NCBI GenBank assembly: GCA_028150825.1
Contig: JAOGIM010000005.1
Location: 47,733 to 111,732, forward strand
DNA length: 64,000 nt
Direction of reading: 5' to 3'
Origin: Paracoccaceae bacterium
Lineage (GTDB): Bacteria > Pseudomonadota > Alphaproteobacteria > Rhodobacterales > Rhodobacteraceae
This document shows, in pieces, positions 17,619-28,811 of this stretch (position 1 is its first letter; each line of letters opens with the position of its first letter). The translations under genes were made by a program, and so were the position numbers. Under the pieces are notes generated by a model. It saw only the letters and a list, made by a program, of their open reading frames with translations. It did no database searches and was not told where the DNA came from.

Positions 17619-18760
17619 TAAAATCCCATCTGGCGTGAGGCTAAATCTTTCATAATTTCTTCGGATCCGCCGCCGATCGACATAACTTTGACCTCTCTAT
17701 AAACTCGCTCAACTAAATTTCCCCTAAGGTATCCCGCACCACCTAAAACCTGCATCGCCTCTGATGCGCAAAACTCCAAAGCTTTGCTTGTGAAAAACTT
17801 AGCTTTCGAAATTTTGGCAACTGGCATTTGGCCATTGTTAACTAACCAACAAATCGTATTAAGATAGGCCTCGACCGCATCAATTTTTGCGGACATATCA
17901 ACTAGCTTGTGTCGGATAACTTGGTGTTTAATGAGAGGTTTGCCAAAGGTTGCTCGTTCGCGTGCCCAGTCGTGGCTTTCTTCATAACAGACCTTCATCA
18001 TCCCTAACATACCGGCAATCAGGGCTACACGCTCAAGATTGAAATTCTCCATAATAGCTAAAAATCCACCTTTTTCTTCACCCATCATTCTTTCAGCCGG
18101 CACTATTACCTCATTTAGATAAAGTGTTGCTTGATCTGAGCACCACCATCCCATTTTGCGGGGCAGGGTGCTACGTGAAAACCCTGGAGTATCTGCCTCA
18201 ACAAAAAACAAAGAAAGCCCTTCAAGTCCGGGTCCACCGGTCCGAGCGGGAATGACGAAATAATCAGACGTCATGCCGCCAGTAATAAAGGTTTTTTGTC
18301 CGTTTAAAACAAAATGATTGCCGTCGCGATGTGCTTTGGTGCGCGTGTTAGCTACATCTGATCCGCCACTTGGCTCGGTAACTCCAAGGCTTGATCCTTT
18401 GCGACCCATCACGATGTCTTTTAGAACGCGATCTTTAATATCTTGGCTCGCAAGGCGCTGGATTAGTTCGATTGAAATCATTCTGCCATTCATAGCTGCG
18501 GGAATGCCATTGGCCCCACATTTTGCGAATTCTTCGTTGTAGGCGGCCCGCATAAAACAGTCGTCAAAGCCAAGACCACCATATTTCTCCTCAATACCAA
18601 AGCCCCAAACGCCCAAAGCACCTACTTTTTGGTGTAGTTCCCACGGTATTTTCCCAGCTTCGTCCCATTTGTCTGCGTAAGGTTTAATTTCAGTTGCAAC
18701 AAAAACCTGAAGGTTCTTTCTAAAAGCAGCACGCTCTTCAGTTTCAAACGGGTTTTGCAT
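17618..18760 (-). CDS. Acyl-CoA dehydrogenase (IVD/AtuD-like)
   Basis: This 380-residue flavoprotein has the FAD-binding patterns SLGVTEPSGGSDVA and TFITGGMTSDYFV and the C-terminal QVLGGAGYLRGNLVERVYREVK. The usual catalytic glutamate near the C-terminus is replaced by Gly (SIGGGSEEI). Instead a glutamate appears in NFNLERVALIAG, the position used by isovaleryl-CoA and long-chain dehydrogenases. This and the divergent AtuA-like gene point to a branched substrate such as citronellyl- or isovaleryl-CoA. ATG 18760 is preferred to a GTG at 18775 because GAGAG precedes it. Confidence 0.88.
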   Translation of the reverse strand: MQNPFETEERAAFRKNLQVFVATEIKPYADKWDEAGKIPWELHQKVGALGVWGFGIEEKYGGLGFDDCFMRAAYNEEFAKCGANGIPAAMNGRMISIELIQRLASQDIKDRVLKDIVMGRKGSSLGVTEPSGGSDVANTRTKAHRDGNHFVLNGQKTFITGGMTSDYFVIPARTGGPGLEGLSLFFVEADTPGFSRSTLPRKMGWWCSDQATLYLNEVIVPAERMMGEEKGGFLAIMENFNLERVALIAGMLGMMKVCYEESHDWARERATFGKPLIKHQVIRHKLVDMSAKIDAVEAYLNTICWLVNNGQMPVAKISKAKFFTSKALEFCASEAMQVLGGAGYLRGNLVERVYREVKVMSIGGGSEEIMKDLASRQMGF

Positions 18761-19053
18761 TGTAAATTCTCTCACAGATGATTTTTGTTGCAGGTTTATA
18801 TAACATTATAGAGTTCATTTTAGTTTGCCCATAACTTCGTTAGGGCCTTGATGCTTTTCAAACTGGTTGGTTTACTTTGAAAGCGTATATTTTTTTGTCC
18901 GAAATATTACTGTAAAAATCATTAAACCGATCAGCAGACCTACTTATATTTTAAATAACATTCTGTATTAGAGATTGCATTGTGGCCTTTATCTTTGCAA
19001 AAGTATCCAGATAAAAATATCTTTAACAACGTAGAAAACTGCAGAACATTGTA

Positions 19054-20859
19054 ATGAGTAAAGAAAAGCCAAGCGTCAAAATTGGTGGAGCAAGCGGATT
19101 TTGGGGAGATGCAGCCATCGCTACGTCCCAGCTGCTTGGATCAGGTGATTTGGATTTTCTGGTCTATGATTACCTTGCTGAAATTACTATGTCTATTCTG
19201 GCTCGAACCAAAGCAAAAAAGCCCGCAGCGGGTTATGCGTTGGATTTTGTTACCTCAGCGATGGTTCCGAATCTGAAAGAAATTGCGTCTCAAGGGATAA
19301 GGGTGATTTCAAATGCAGGGGGCCTTAATCCTTTAGCTTGTGCCGATGCTTTAAGACGTGTGATAGGCGAGCAAGGGCTTGAGCTTAAAGTTGCGGTGGT
19401 GACAGGGGATGATCTTATGGTGCAAATAGACGACATTTGTGCCTCAAAAGAGATTGGGATGTTTTCAAATGTTGATTTTCCCGAGAAAGATTGCATTGGC
19501 AGTATAAACGCCTATTTGGGGGCTTATCCTATCGCTGCGGCGCTTGGTAGGGGCGCCGACATCGTGGTAACGGGCAGATGTGTGGACAGTGCTGTCACAC
19601 TAGCAGCCTGTATACACGCGTTTGGCTGGTCCCATCACTCTTGTGATCTTCTCAGCGCAGGAAGTCTTGCCGGTCATATTTTGGAATGTGGCCCACAGGC
19701 AACTGGTGGAAACTTCACCGATTGGGAATCAATCGAGGGTGGCTTTGAGGACATAGGGTATCCGATATTGGAAATTTTTAAAGATGGTAGCTCTATTATA
19801 ACCAAACCGAAGGGGACTGGCGGTCTGGTTTCAACTGAAACAGTCTGCGAGCAAATGCTATATGAGATCGCAGATCCCCAATCGTATATTCTGCCTGATG
19901 TAATATGTGATTTTTCTCAGGTTAAATTGAAATTGATTGCCAAAAACCAAGTACAAATAAGCGGTGCAAAAGGACGTTTGGCACCTGATACTTATAAGGT
20001 TTGCCTCACGTTTCGCAACGGATACCGTGGTGGTCATTTTTTTGGTTTTTACGGCATAGACGCAGAGAAAAAGGCAAATGCATATGCGCGCGCTGCCCTT
20101 GTTCGTTCGCGTCGTGCTTTGGCTGCGATAAATGCGGTAGATTTTACGCAAACAGACATAGAAGTTATTGGAGCAGAGGCTCAATTTGGGGAAATGCGAC
20201 AAAGCCCAATTGCCAGAGAAGTTGCGATCAAAATTGGTGTCTGCCATCCGGAGGCCCGAGGGGTTGACGTTTTCCTTAAAGAAGCAACTGGGCTAAGCCT
20301 TTCAGCGCCACCTGGTCTTAGCGGTTTTGCTGGGGCCCGTCCCAAACCATCGCCTGTTTGGACCTTGTTTTCTTTTCTAATAGATAAAGCTGACGTGGTG
20401 ATCCATATTGATGATGATATGGGATCAACTGTATTTGACGCTTTTCAACCTGATGCAGATCAAGAGCCTCCAATGCCTCCAATGCGTCCAACAGAGCCTG
20501 CCGTGCCCAATGTTTCTGATGACTTAATTGACGTGCCGCTAATTCGGATTGCATTGGCCCGCAGTGGTGATAAGGGTGATAATGCAAATGTTGGTGTTAT
20601 AGCCAGAAAACCTGAATATTTGCCGTTTCTATGGCATGGTATCGATCAAAATCTTTTAGACCAAGTCTTTGGACATTTTGTGAAAGGGAGTATTGAAAAA
20701 TATCTTTTGCCGGGTAGTAATTCCGTTAACCTATTGTTGAATAATGCGCTAGGTGGTGGTGGGACATCCAGTTTGCGGCAAGACCCACAAGGTAAAGGCT
20801 ATTCTCAACTTTTACTAGCGGCAACTATAAAAATCCCTGCCGATCTTTTGGAAGAATAA
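19054..20859 (+). CDS. AtuA-like protein (acyclic terpene utilisation family, DUF1446)
   Basis: The 601-residue protein has an N-terminal DUF1446/AtuA domain (about 1-450) with GGASGFWGDAAIATSQLL, ISNAGGLNPLACADALR and IVVTGRCVDSAVTLA. A C-terminal ferredoxin-like AtuA domain (about 500-598) starts near IRIALARSGDKGDNANVG. In Pseudomonas AtuA is needed to grow on citronellol and geraniol, but its reaction is not settled. It starts an apparent operon with carboxyltransferase beta two bases downstream and biotin carboxylase alpha, the same grouping as in atu clusters. Confidence 0.88.
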   Translation: MSKEKPSVKIGGASGFWGDAAIATSQLLGSGDLDFLVYDYLAEITMSILARTKAKKPAAGYALDFVTSAMVPNLKEIASQGIRVISNAGGLNPLACADALRRVIGEQGLELKVAVVTGDDLMVQIDDICASKEIGMFSNVDFPEKDCIGSINAYLGAYPIAAALGRGADIVVTGRCVDSAVTLAACIHAFGWSHHSCDLLSAGSLAGHILECGPQATGGNFTDWESIEGGFEDIGYPILEIFKDGSSIITKPKGTGGLVSTETVCEQMLYEIADPQSYILPDVICDFSQVKLKLIAKNQVQISGAKGRLAPDTYKVCLTFRNGYRGGHFFGFYGIDAEKKANAYARAALVRSRRALAAINAVDFTQTDIEVIGAEAQFGEMRQSPIAREVAIKIGVCHPEARGVDVFLKEATGLSLSAPPGLSGFAGARPKPSPVWTLFSFLIDKADVVIHIDDDMGSTVFDAFQPDADQEPPMPPMRPTEPAVPNVSDDLIDVPLIRIALARSGDKGDNANVGVIARKPEYLPFLWHGIDQNLLDQVFGHFVKGSIEKYLLPGSNSVNLLLNNALGGGGTSSLRQDPQGKGYSQLLLAATIKIPADLLEE

Positions 20860-20861
20860 TC

Positions 20862-22484
20862 ATGAGTGCCTTTGTATCCAGAATAAATACCACCTCTGAT
20901 CAGTTTGCAAAGAACAAGGAAGACTTACTCAAGCTTGTTGAAAAAATGCGAGCTCTTGAAAAAAGGGCCGAAGCCAAATCAGAACTGCGTCGCCCAATAT
21001 TCAATAAGCGCGGCCAACTTAGTCCCCGCGAACGCCTTTCGGCGCTTCTGGATCCGGGGCTGCCCTTTCTGGAATTATATAATATGGCGTCTTATCTGGT
21101 CGATGACCCTGATCCAGAAACAACTATTCCGAGGGCAAGCGTGACTTTGGGCATTGGTCTGGTTTCTGGCGTGCGATGCATGGTTTTTATTGACGATGCG
21201 GGGATAAATGCCGGTGCTGCAACTTCTAAAACTGTGGAAAAAGTACTTGGGTGCATTGAGATTGCGCTCAAACAGAAGTTGCCCTTCTTACATTGTGTTG
21301 AGAGCTCTGGGGCAAACCTTTTGACTTATACAGTAGAACTTTGGGCTCATGCGGGGGGGATGTTTGCAGGCTTGGCAAAACTCTCGGCATCAGGCCTGCC
21401 AGTAATAACCATTTTGCATGGGGCCTCAACGGCAGGGGGTGCCTATCAACCTGGGTTATCTGATTATGTGATTGGAGTAAAAAAAAATGGTATGGCGATG
21501 CTGGCTGGCGCGGCGTTGGTGAAAGCAGCCACTGGTGAGGATGCAGATGATCAAGAGCTTGGAAGCTCTGAAATGCACGCTATCACCACTGGGCTTGTCG
21601 AATATCTGGCCGAAGATGACACGCATGGGATCGAACTGGCGCGTGAGGTGGTCGCAGGGTTGAACTGGAACGATAATGTTATTCTCGCTGCGCTACCAAG
21701 TTTTGATGCTCCGGTCTATGACACCAGCGAAATTGCCGGTGTTGTACCTATTGATTATCGAAAACCCTACGATGTACGCGAAGTGGCGGCGCGATTGGTT
21801 GACGGATCTATAATCAAGCAATTTAAGCCTGACTACGGCCCGGCCACTGTATGTTTTCAGGCCAAGATATTTGGTCAGCCGGTTGGTATACTGGGTAATA
21901 ATGGACCGATCGATCCAAATGGAGCAAACAAAGCTGCGCATTTTTTGCAGCTTATGGATCAAGTGGGCACTCCAATGATTTTTCTTAATAATACCACTGG
22001 TTTCATGGTTGGCGCAGAATATGAGCACGCTGGCATGATCAAACATGGGTCAAAAATGATACAGGCTGTTACCAATCTGCATGTGCCTAAATTGTCTTTT
22101 TACATTGGTGCAAGTTTTGGGGCGGGGAACTATGGCATGTGTGGCTATGCCTTTGACCCGGATTTTCTATTTACTTGGCCCAACGCGATGACTGGTGTAA
22201 TGGGCGGAGAGCAGGCGTCAATTACCATGGCGCAAGTTGCCCGGCGCACCGCTGAGCGCAAAGGGCGCGAAGTCGATGAGGAAAAACTTGCCCAACAAAG
22301 CGCCCACATACAACACCACTTCGATAAACAATCGGATGCGTTTTATACATCTGGCCACATGCTGGACCACGGAATGATCGATCCGCGCGATACGCGTAAG
22401 GTTATTGGGTTTTGTTTGCAAACCTGCCGTGAGGCTCGCGTGCGAGTGATCCGACCCAATAGCTTTGGCGTTGCCAGACTATGA
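20862..22484 (+). CDS. Acyl-CoA carboxylase beta (carboxyltransferase) subunit
   Basis: A 540-residue biotin-dependent carboxyltransferase of the geranyl-/methylcrotonyl-CoA carboxylase type. The crotonase-like halves span about 40-290 and 310-530, with ATSKTVEKVLGC, HGASTAGGAYQPGLSDYV and GASFGAGNYGMCGYAFDP matching the acyl-CoA and carboxybiotin pockets. It follows the AtuA-like gene after two bases. Length is typical for MccB/AtuC/LiuB. Which acyl-CoA it uses cannot be told by eye; the AtuA neighbour favours geranyl-CoA, but methylcrotonyl-CoA is common for this family. Confidence 0.92.
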   Translation: MSAFVSRINTTSDQFAKNKEDLLKLVEKMRALEKRAEAKSELRRPIFNKRGQLSPRERLSALLDPGLPFLELYNMASYLVDDPDPETTIPRASVTLGIGLVSGVRCMVFIDDAGINAGAATSKTVEKVLGCIEIALKQKLPFLHCVESSGANLLTYTVELWAHAGGMFAGLAKLSASGLPVITILHGASTAGGAYQPGLSDYVIGVKKNGMAMLAGAALVKAATGEDADDQELGSSEMHAITTGLVEYLAEDDTHGIELAREVVAGLNWNDNVILAALPSFDAPVYDTSEIAGVVPIDYRKPYDVREVAARLVDGSIIKQFKPDYGPATVCFQAKIFGQPVGILGNNGPIDPNGANKAAHFLQLMDQVGTPMIFLNNTTGFMVGAEYEHAGMIKHGSKMIQAVTNLHVPKLSFYIGASFGAGNYGMCGYAFDPDFLFTWPNAMTGVMGGEQASITMAQVARRTAERKGREVDEEKLAQQSAHIQHHFDKQSDAFYTSGHMLDHGMIDPRDTRKVIGFCLQTCREARVRVIRPNSFGVARL

Positions 22485-22582
22485 ATTTGGATGTTTTGCA
22501 TAATAGAAGTCTTAGTTTGGCAGTTCTTGAATTTGCCTTTGCAACACATCTGAACAATTTTTTTTGGAAAAATTAAATCGAG

Positions 22583-24595
22583 ATGAACGGAAAACCGATG
22601 AGCGATTTGACCCCTTTTAACTCTGTTCTTGTGGCAAACCGAGGTGAAATTGCCCTGCGGGTGATGCGATCGGCACGCCTTTCAGGCTTTCGTTCGATTG
22701 CAGTTTATACTGATGCAGACGCTGCTGCGCCGCATGTTGCTTTTGCTGATGAGCGGATCAATATTGGCATTGGTCCAGCGGCCGATAGTTATTTGAACAT
22801 CGATAAAATTCTTGCAGCCGCAGCGGAAGGTGGCGCAGAGGCGATCCATCCTGGTTATGGTTTTTTATCCGAAAGTTTTGAATTTGCACAAGCTTGTACA
22901 GATGCTGGATTGATCTTTATTGGCCCGTCGGCTAGTGCGATTGCGGCAATGGGGAATAAAGCCTCTGCCAAGCAGTTGATGAGGGATGCAGGTGTGCGCT
23001 GCGTGCCCGGATATCAGGGTAGGGATCAAAGTGACGCGCGTTTGTCCCAAGAAGCCAAAACCATCGGCTTTCCGTTAATGATCAAAGCAGTGGCTGGAGG
23101 GGGTGGTCGTGGAATGCGCCTTGTCTCAGCAGAGGGTGACTTCCTTGCAGCTTTGCATCTTGCCCAATTGGAAGCAAAATCAGTATTTGGGTTGGAAGAA
23201 ATTATTCTTGAAAAGGCCATAATTCGGCCGCGGCATGTAGAAGTACAGGTTTTTGCCGATCGCCAAGGGCATACCGTTCATTTAGGCGAGCGGGATTGCT
23301 CGGTTCAACGACGTCACCAAAAAGTGGTAGAAGAGGCCCCCTGTCCGGTAATGACCCCCAGGTTGCGTGAAAAGATGGGGGAGGCTGCCGTTGGAGCGGC
23401 TAGAGCCATTACTTATGAAGGAGCTGGAACTGTTGAGTTTTTACTCGATGCATCTGGAGAGTTTTACTTCCTAGAAATGAACACGCGTCTGCAGGTCGAA
23501 CATCCTGTAACTGAAATGATTACCGGCAAAGATTTAGTGGCGCTGCAATTAAATGTTGCTCAAGGTCATGCGCTTGGTTTTGAGCAAAGTCAAGTGAAGC
23601 TGAATGGACACGCCATTGAGGCCCGCCTGTACGCAGAAGATCCGGCATGTGATTTTCTTCCTGTTGGCGGACGGATCGCAGCTTGGAAACCGATGCAAAC
23701 TGCTCAAGTGCGCGTGGATGATGGTATTAAATCCGGTCAGGTTGTCTCATCTTTTTATGACCCCATGCTTGCTAAAGTTATTGCCCATGGCAAAACTCGC
23801 CAAGAGGCATGCTATGCACTTTTATCTGCGCTTAAGGATACTGTTCTATTTGGAATAACTACAAACCGCGATTTCTTGATCGATTTACTGAGCAAAGAAA
23901 CCTTCATTAAAGGCGCTGCGACGACTGCTTTTATTGGTGATGAATATGGCGATTCAATTGGTGATATGGCTAACCTCGTTGCTGAAGATTATGTTGCAGC
24001 TGCCGTTTTGTTGTTTGAAGCATTGCAAAATCAGAATTCTAATCTGGCGATTTTAGTGCCTGACGAACTCATGGGCTGGGCCAGCTCAGGTCAGTTGAAC
24101 ACCAAGCTGTGGTTGCGCGGCGTGAGTGATCTAAAGGGCGTAACGCTATCGCAAATGTCCGGTGTAGGAATAACAGCAGTTTTTGAGGGACAAACTTTTA
24201 AAGTTGAACATCGCGATGATAGTCTTCGACTGAATGGAAATCGTATAGATATTCGCGCACAGCTTTACGATGGTCACAAGATCCATTTGGCCTTGGGACC
24301 AAAACAATTTGCACTTACACATCATAAAGTAAGCGATGTCGAAACATCACAAGCCACGAATGGTAACCTAAACGCACCGATGCACGGCAATATTCAGGAG
24401 GTATTTGTAAGTGAAGGGCAAGTTGTCCAGAAAGGTCAACCTTTGCTTATTCTAGAAGCAATGAAGATGCAACATGAGCTTTGTGCCCAAGTGTCTGGGC
24501 AGGTTGCACATGTGTATGCTAAAGTTGGAGTCCAGGTAAAAGCAGATGCTATTTTAATAGATATTGCGCCCCAGGAAGTTGGTAAAGCAAAGTGA
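22583..24595 (+). CDS. Acyl-CoA carboxylase alpha (biotin carboxylase + biotin carrier)
   Basis: The 670-residue protein carries an N-terminal biotin carboxylase (about 8-455) with VANRGEIALRVMRSA, AVAGGGGRGMRLV for ATP grasp and EMNTRLQVEHPVTE. A middle region of carboxylase-complex type follows, then a C-terminal biotinyl domain whose lysine sits in EAMKMQHE near residue 628. It charges biotin with carbon dioxide for the beta subunit. A 98-bp gap separates the two genes. ATG 22583 or ATG 22598 could start translation; a GGAAA element favours the latter slightly. Homologues are AtuF, LiuD and MccA. Confidence 0.93.
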   Translation: MNGKPMSDLTPFNSVLVANRGEIALRVMRSARLSGFRSIAVYTDADAAAPHVAFADERINIGIGPAADSYLNIDKILAAAAEGGAEAIHPGYGFLSESFEFAQACTDAGLIFIGPSASAIAAMGNKASAKQLMRDAGVRCVPGYQGRDQSDARLSQEAKTIGFPLMIKAVAGGGGRGMRLVSAEGDFLAALHLAQLEAKSVFGLEEIILEKAIIRPRHVEVQVFADRQGHTVHLGERDCSVQRRHQKVVEEAPCPVMTPRLREKMGEAAVGAARAITYEGAGTVEFLLDASGEFYFLEMNTRLQVEHPVTEMITGKDLVALQLNVAQGHALGFEQSQVKLNGHAIEARLYAEDPACDFLPVGGRIAAWKPMQTAQVRVDDGIKSGQVVSSFYDPMLAKVIAHGKTRQEACYALLSALKDTVLFGITTNRDFLIDLLSKETFIKGAATTAFIGDEYGDSIGDMANLVAEDYVAAAVLLFEALQNQNSNLAILVPDELMGWASSGQLNTKLWLRGVSDLKGVTLSQMSGVGITAVFEGQTFKVEHRDDSLRLNGNRIDIRAQLYDGHKIHLALGPKQFALTHHKVSDVETSQATNGNLNAPMHGNIQEVFVSEGQVVQKGQPLLILEAMKMQHELCAQVSGQVAHVYAKVGVQVKADAILIDIAPQEVGKAK

Positions 24596-24858
24596 CCCAA
24601 GCGAAGTATTGGATATTGAATTCCAAACTGTAGCCTGCTGATTTTGTCAAAATATCGCTTTAGTATCGAAGGCTTTGCATGCGATTGATAGTTTGTCTCA
24701 AGTTGGCCATAAGGATGATGCTTAAATCGATACTGACTGGATTGGGCAGGGAGCTGACCTTGTCAACGACTTTATGCTCGCAGATGGGGTGTTGGTCAGT
24801 TTTAATAATAATTTCTGGAAGCTTTTGAGCGCTTACAGAACTGATTGGAGAGTAAGAT

Positions 24859-25653
24859 ATGCAACAAGCCTATGATTATTTGGAAGAAGCAGCAACGTTA
24901 ATCGGGGTATTAGAAGACCAGCCTGACAGCGTGTTTGAAATGGTAACACTCTTTAAATCTTGGAAAATCAATGATGTCATTGGGCATTTACATATGTTCG
25001 ATGTGGCGGCGCTAAAGACCTTGGAAAGTGTACAAGCTTTTGAGGCATTTTTTGCGCCAATTATGGCTGGTCTAGGCCAAGGTATGAGTTTGCTTGAAAC
25101 TCAGTATCCGTATTTGGGCGATCTAAGGGGACGACGCCTGTTTGAAACATGGCGTGATACAACTGCAAAGCTGGGTCAGGCATATGCTAATGCAGATCCT
25201 AGGCAGCGTGTTAAATGGGCGGGACCAGAAATGAGCGCCATGTCTAGCATTACGGCTCGCCAGATGGAAACATGGGCGCACGGGCAGGAAGTCTTTGATG
25301 TGCTCGGTGTGCGGCGCAAAGAAACCGATAGGATAAAAAATATTTGCCACTTAGGTGTAGTTACGTTTGACTGGACATTCATAAACCGAAAAATGTCAGT
25401 TCCCGACTCAGCCCCCCACGTCAGATTAAAATCTCCCTCAGGAACAGATTGGGAATGGAACGAACCATCTTCTACGAATTCTATAATAGGTAAAGCTTCT
25501 GAGTTTGCGCAGGTTGTCACTCAAGTTCGCAATATCAAAGATACGTCTCTGGATATTACGGGGGAGGCTGCGCAAAGTTGGATGTCAATCGCCCAATGTT
25601 TTGCGGGGAAACCTGAGACACCACCAGCGCATGGAGCTCGTTTTATGGCCTAA
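24859..25653 (+). CDS. TIGR03084-like DinB-fold metal-binding protein
   Basis: This 264-residue protein resembles the TIGR03084 group of the DinB/mycothiol-dependent maleylpyruvate isomerase superfamily. Histidines in DVIGHLHMFD and in ITARQMETWAHGQEVFD likely bind a metal. The C-terminal pattern ASEFAQVVTQVRNIKDTSL is shared with the group. These genes often accompany AtuA-like genes and acyl-CoA carboxylases, as here. Their reaction is unknown. Just upstream (24700-24880) an open stretch reads DTDWIGQGADLVNDFMLADG, which may be a remnant of another gene. Confidence 0.75.
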   Translation: MQQAYDYLEEAATLIGVLEDQPDSVFEMVTLFKSWKINDVIGHLHMFDVAALKTLESVQAFEAFFAPIMAGLGQGMSLLETQYPYLGDLRGRRLFETWRDTTAKLGQAYANADPRQRVKWAGPEMSAMSSITARQMETWAHGQEVFDVLGVRRKETDRIKNICHLGVVTFDWTFINRKMSVPDSAPHVRLKSPSGTDWEWNEPSSTNSIIGKASEFAQVVTQVRNIKDTSLDITGEAAQSWMSIAQCFAGKPETPPAHGARFMA

Positions 25654-25870
25654 AAATCTAAAGAGATATCAAACAAATTCGTCTTATTTCGGAAATTGCG
25701 CATGCCATCTTAAGTCAGCCTTGCTTGAAATTCGTTCAGCATTACTGATAACGGACTATAATAAATTAATTTAATGTATTTGATGAAAACTTTTAATACT
25801 TGCTTTCACGTATTGTCCAAAATTAGCTCACAACATAAAATACTTTTATTATGATGAAGTATCTAGAGTT

Positions 25871-25996
25871 ATGCTTCTGATGTTTAAATGTATTTTTGGT
25901 TTTTTAAGTGTGATAGTAATACTGTGTATTAGCGCCTTTGGCGAAGGCTCTGGTAGTTCCGAAGGTAGTAAAGGTGACGGGGGTGTAACTGTGTAG
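25871..25996 (+). CDS. Small 41-residue signal-peptide-like protein (or broken gene start)
   Basis: The frame has a start, a hydrophobic core (FGFLSVIVILCISAFG, residues about 9-24) and a Gly/Ser-rich tail before TAG at 25994. It looks like a secretion signal with a short mature peptide. After the stop the same frame continues as GFPANFCLIKKLPASEIVI and EPNEPAVYVWPSWIKIS with two more stops. It may therefore be the first part of a broken exported protein and not a true small gene. Confidence 0.3.
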   Translation: MLLMFKCIFGFLSVIVILCISAFGEGSGSSEGSKGDGGVTV

Positions 25997-26100
25997 GGCG
26001 GTTTTCCCGCAAATTTTTGCCTGATAAAAAAATTGCCAGCCAGTGAAATTGTGATCTGATTTTATGAACCAAATGAGCCAGCAGTTTATGTCTGGCCGTC

Positions 26101-26391
26101 GTGGATAAAAATTTCGCGTTAGATCTCGTGAAAAACAGTATTGAGATTTCAGTTCCTGGAAAGCTTTTGCCTAAAAAACAATACGAAATTAATAGATCTG
26201 GTAGTACATCTGACGGAACCATTGTCGATATTTTGCTAAGATGGTTATCCTTGAATGATGACGGAAGCAAGTTTGGGACTCGCGTGCTTGTTTCGACGGC
26301 TGACGCCAGAAATGCCTATTTTATAGATGATAAGCTGCCACAGGATTTGCCATTGGGGTTCTTAACACATTGGGGCTTTATAGAATTCTGA
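26101..26391 (+). CDS. Unassigned 96-residue reading frame
   Basis: A GTG-started frame giving a mixed, protein-like sequence with segments SVPGKLLPKKQYEINRSGST and IVDILLRWLSLNDDGSKFG, ending at TGA. There is no ribosome binding site and no family I recognise. It follows 100 bp after the signal-peptide-like frame and may be a later piece of the same broken gene in another frame. Confidence 0.28.
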   Translation: MDKNFALDLVKNSIEISVPGKLLPKKQYEINRSGSTSDGTIVDILLRWLSLNDDGSKFGTRVLVSTADARNAYFIDDKLPQDLPLGFLTHWGFIEF

Positions 26392-26572
26392 AGTTAAAGG
26401 TGTATTACGCTTGGATTTTACCCGCGCCAGTTCTAGAGGAAATATCTCTAAAGTTATCCAAGATTGGTATTTGCTGCTTAAGCTGTTTTGATAAATCTAA
26501 AAACTGGCGAGTTGACATCTCAAAATGCACCAATTGGCGAGAAGGCTAGGATGCAAAGTTCGGTATAAACTT

Positions 26573-26677
26573 ATGGCAATAAACTGGCCACTTTTAATCA
26601 CGGTTTTAGCTGATATAGTTTTATCGTCTGACACCACAGCCGCAGGTTATATTGGCGCTTTTCTGAGCAAGGGATAG
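26573..26677 (+). CDS. 34-residue signal-peptide-like reading frame
   Basis: ATG 26573 opens MAINWPLLITVLADIVLSSD and ends at TAG 26675. The N-terminus is hydrophobic and resembles a secretion signal. It is too short to be convincing and may be the start of a broken exported protein. Confidence 0.2.
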   Translation: MAINWPLLITVLADIVLSSDTTAAGYIGAFLSKG

Positions 26678-26884
26678 TTTACATCTTAAGAAACGAAGAT
26701 CGCGCCTTTTGCTGAAATTTAAACGTAATACGTCAAATAATATTAACCTTTTTAAAAGTTGAAAAGTATTTATAAACAGATATTTATTCCTCAATATATA
26801 TAATTAGTATCTTAGTAAAAGGCGATTCTAAAAGGCCAATACTTATCCTTAATTTTTCAAGAATTTGTTCCCAAGGTTCCATTA

Positions 26885-26910
26885 AAACCCGCATTAAGCG
26901 GAATTTTTTA
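26885..26910 (+). terminator. Weak terminator-like hairpin upstream of the rRNA operon
   Basis: AAAAC-CCGC and GCGG-AATTTT face each other around an ATTAA loop, and a T run follows. The core stem is only four to five pairs, so the call is weak. It would insulate the rRNA operon from upstream transcription. Confidence 0.3.
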
Positions 26911-26941
26911 AAAAAAAGTACAGAAAAGTTATAAAAAGGGG

Positions 26942-26970
26942 TTGCGTGGTTTGATTGTAGGGCATAGAAG
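26942..26970 (+). promoter_or_regulatory. Possible rRNA operon promoter
   Basis: TTGCGT (26942-26947) and TAGAAG (26965-26970) are separated by exactly 17 bases, a plausible alphaproteobacterial sigma-70-type promoter about 370 bp before the mature 16S start. Other promoters may exist in the same leader. The assignment is by pattern only. Confidence 0.3.
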
Positions 26971-27343
26971 ATCTCTCACTGACTTTGCCACGGCATAGTT
27001 GGTCGGTGGGTTGGTGAAAACATTAGCTTGCTGTTAGAAAATTCAGAGGCATTGTGGGCGGGTTGCGCTAGGATATATTTGGCGCGGTCTGTTTGTTATG
27101 TTTCTACGTTATTTGAAAATTAAATACACTGAAGAGATATGTGGGCAGTTTGGTTCATTCGATGGATCAGCCTATCATATCGCGCTACTAGGAGCTTGCT
27201 CTGATAATGTAGTGTCAGCTTCACTGTTTGTCGGCTTTCGGTATCTTTTGGTACCTAAAGCACAGATAAACAGAAGATGAATGGTTTGAACAACCATTCG
27301 ATGTGCATAGGTTCGAACGTCAAGGATAAGCATTTATGCTTTT

Positions 27344-28811
<1,468 letters not shown>

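Larger units (their letters stand above)
25654..27343. other. Gene-poor stretch before the rRNA operon
   Basis: About 1.7 kb holds no gene I can name. It contains two short signal-peptide-like reading frames (25871-25996 and 26573-26677), an unassigned frame (26101-26391), a weak hairpin with T run near 26885-26910 and, towards the end, a possible rRNA promoter. The coding-like pieces suggest decayed genes, not spacer that was always non-coding. Confidence 0.5.
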
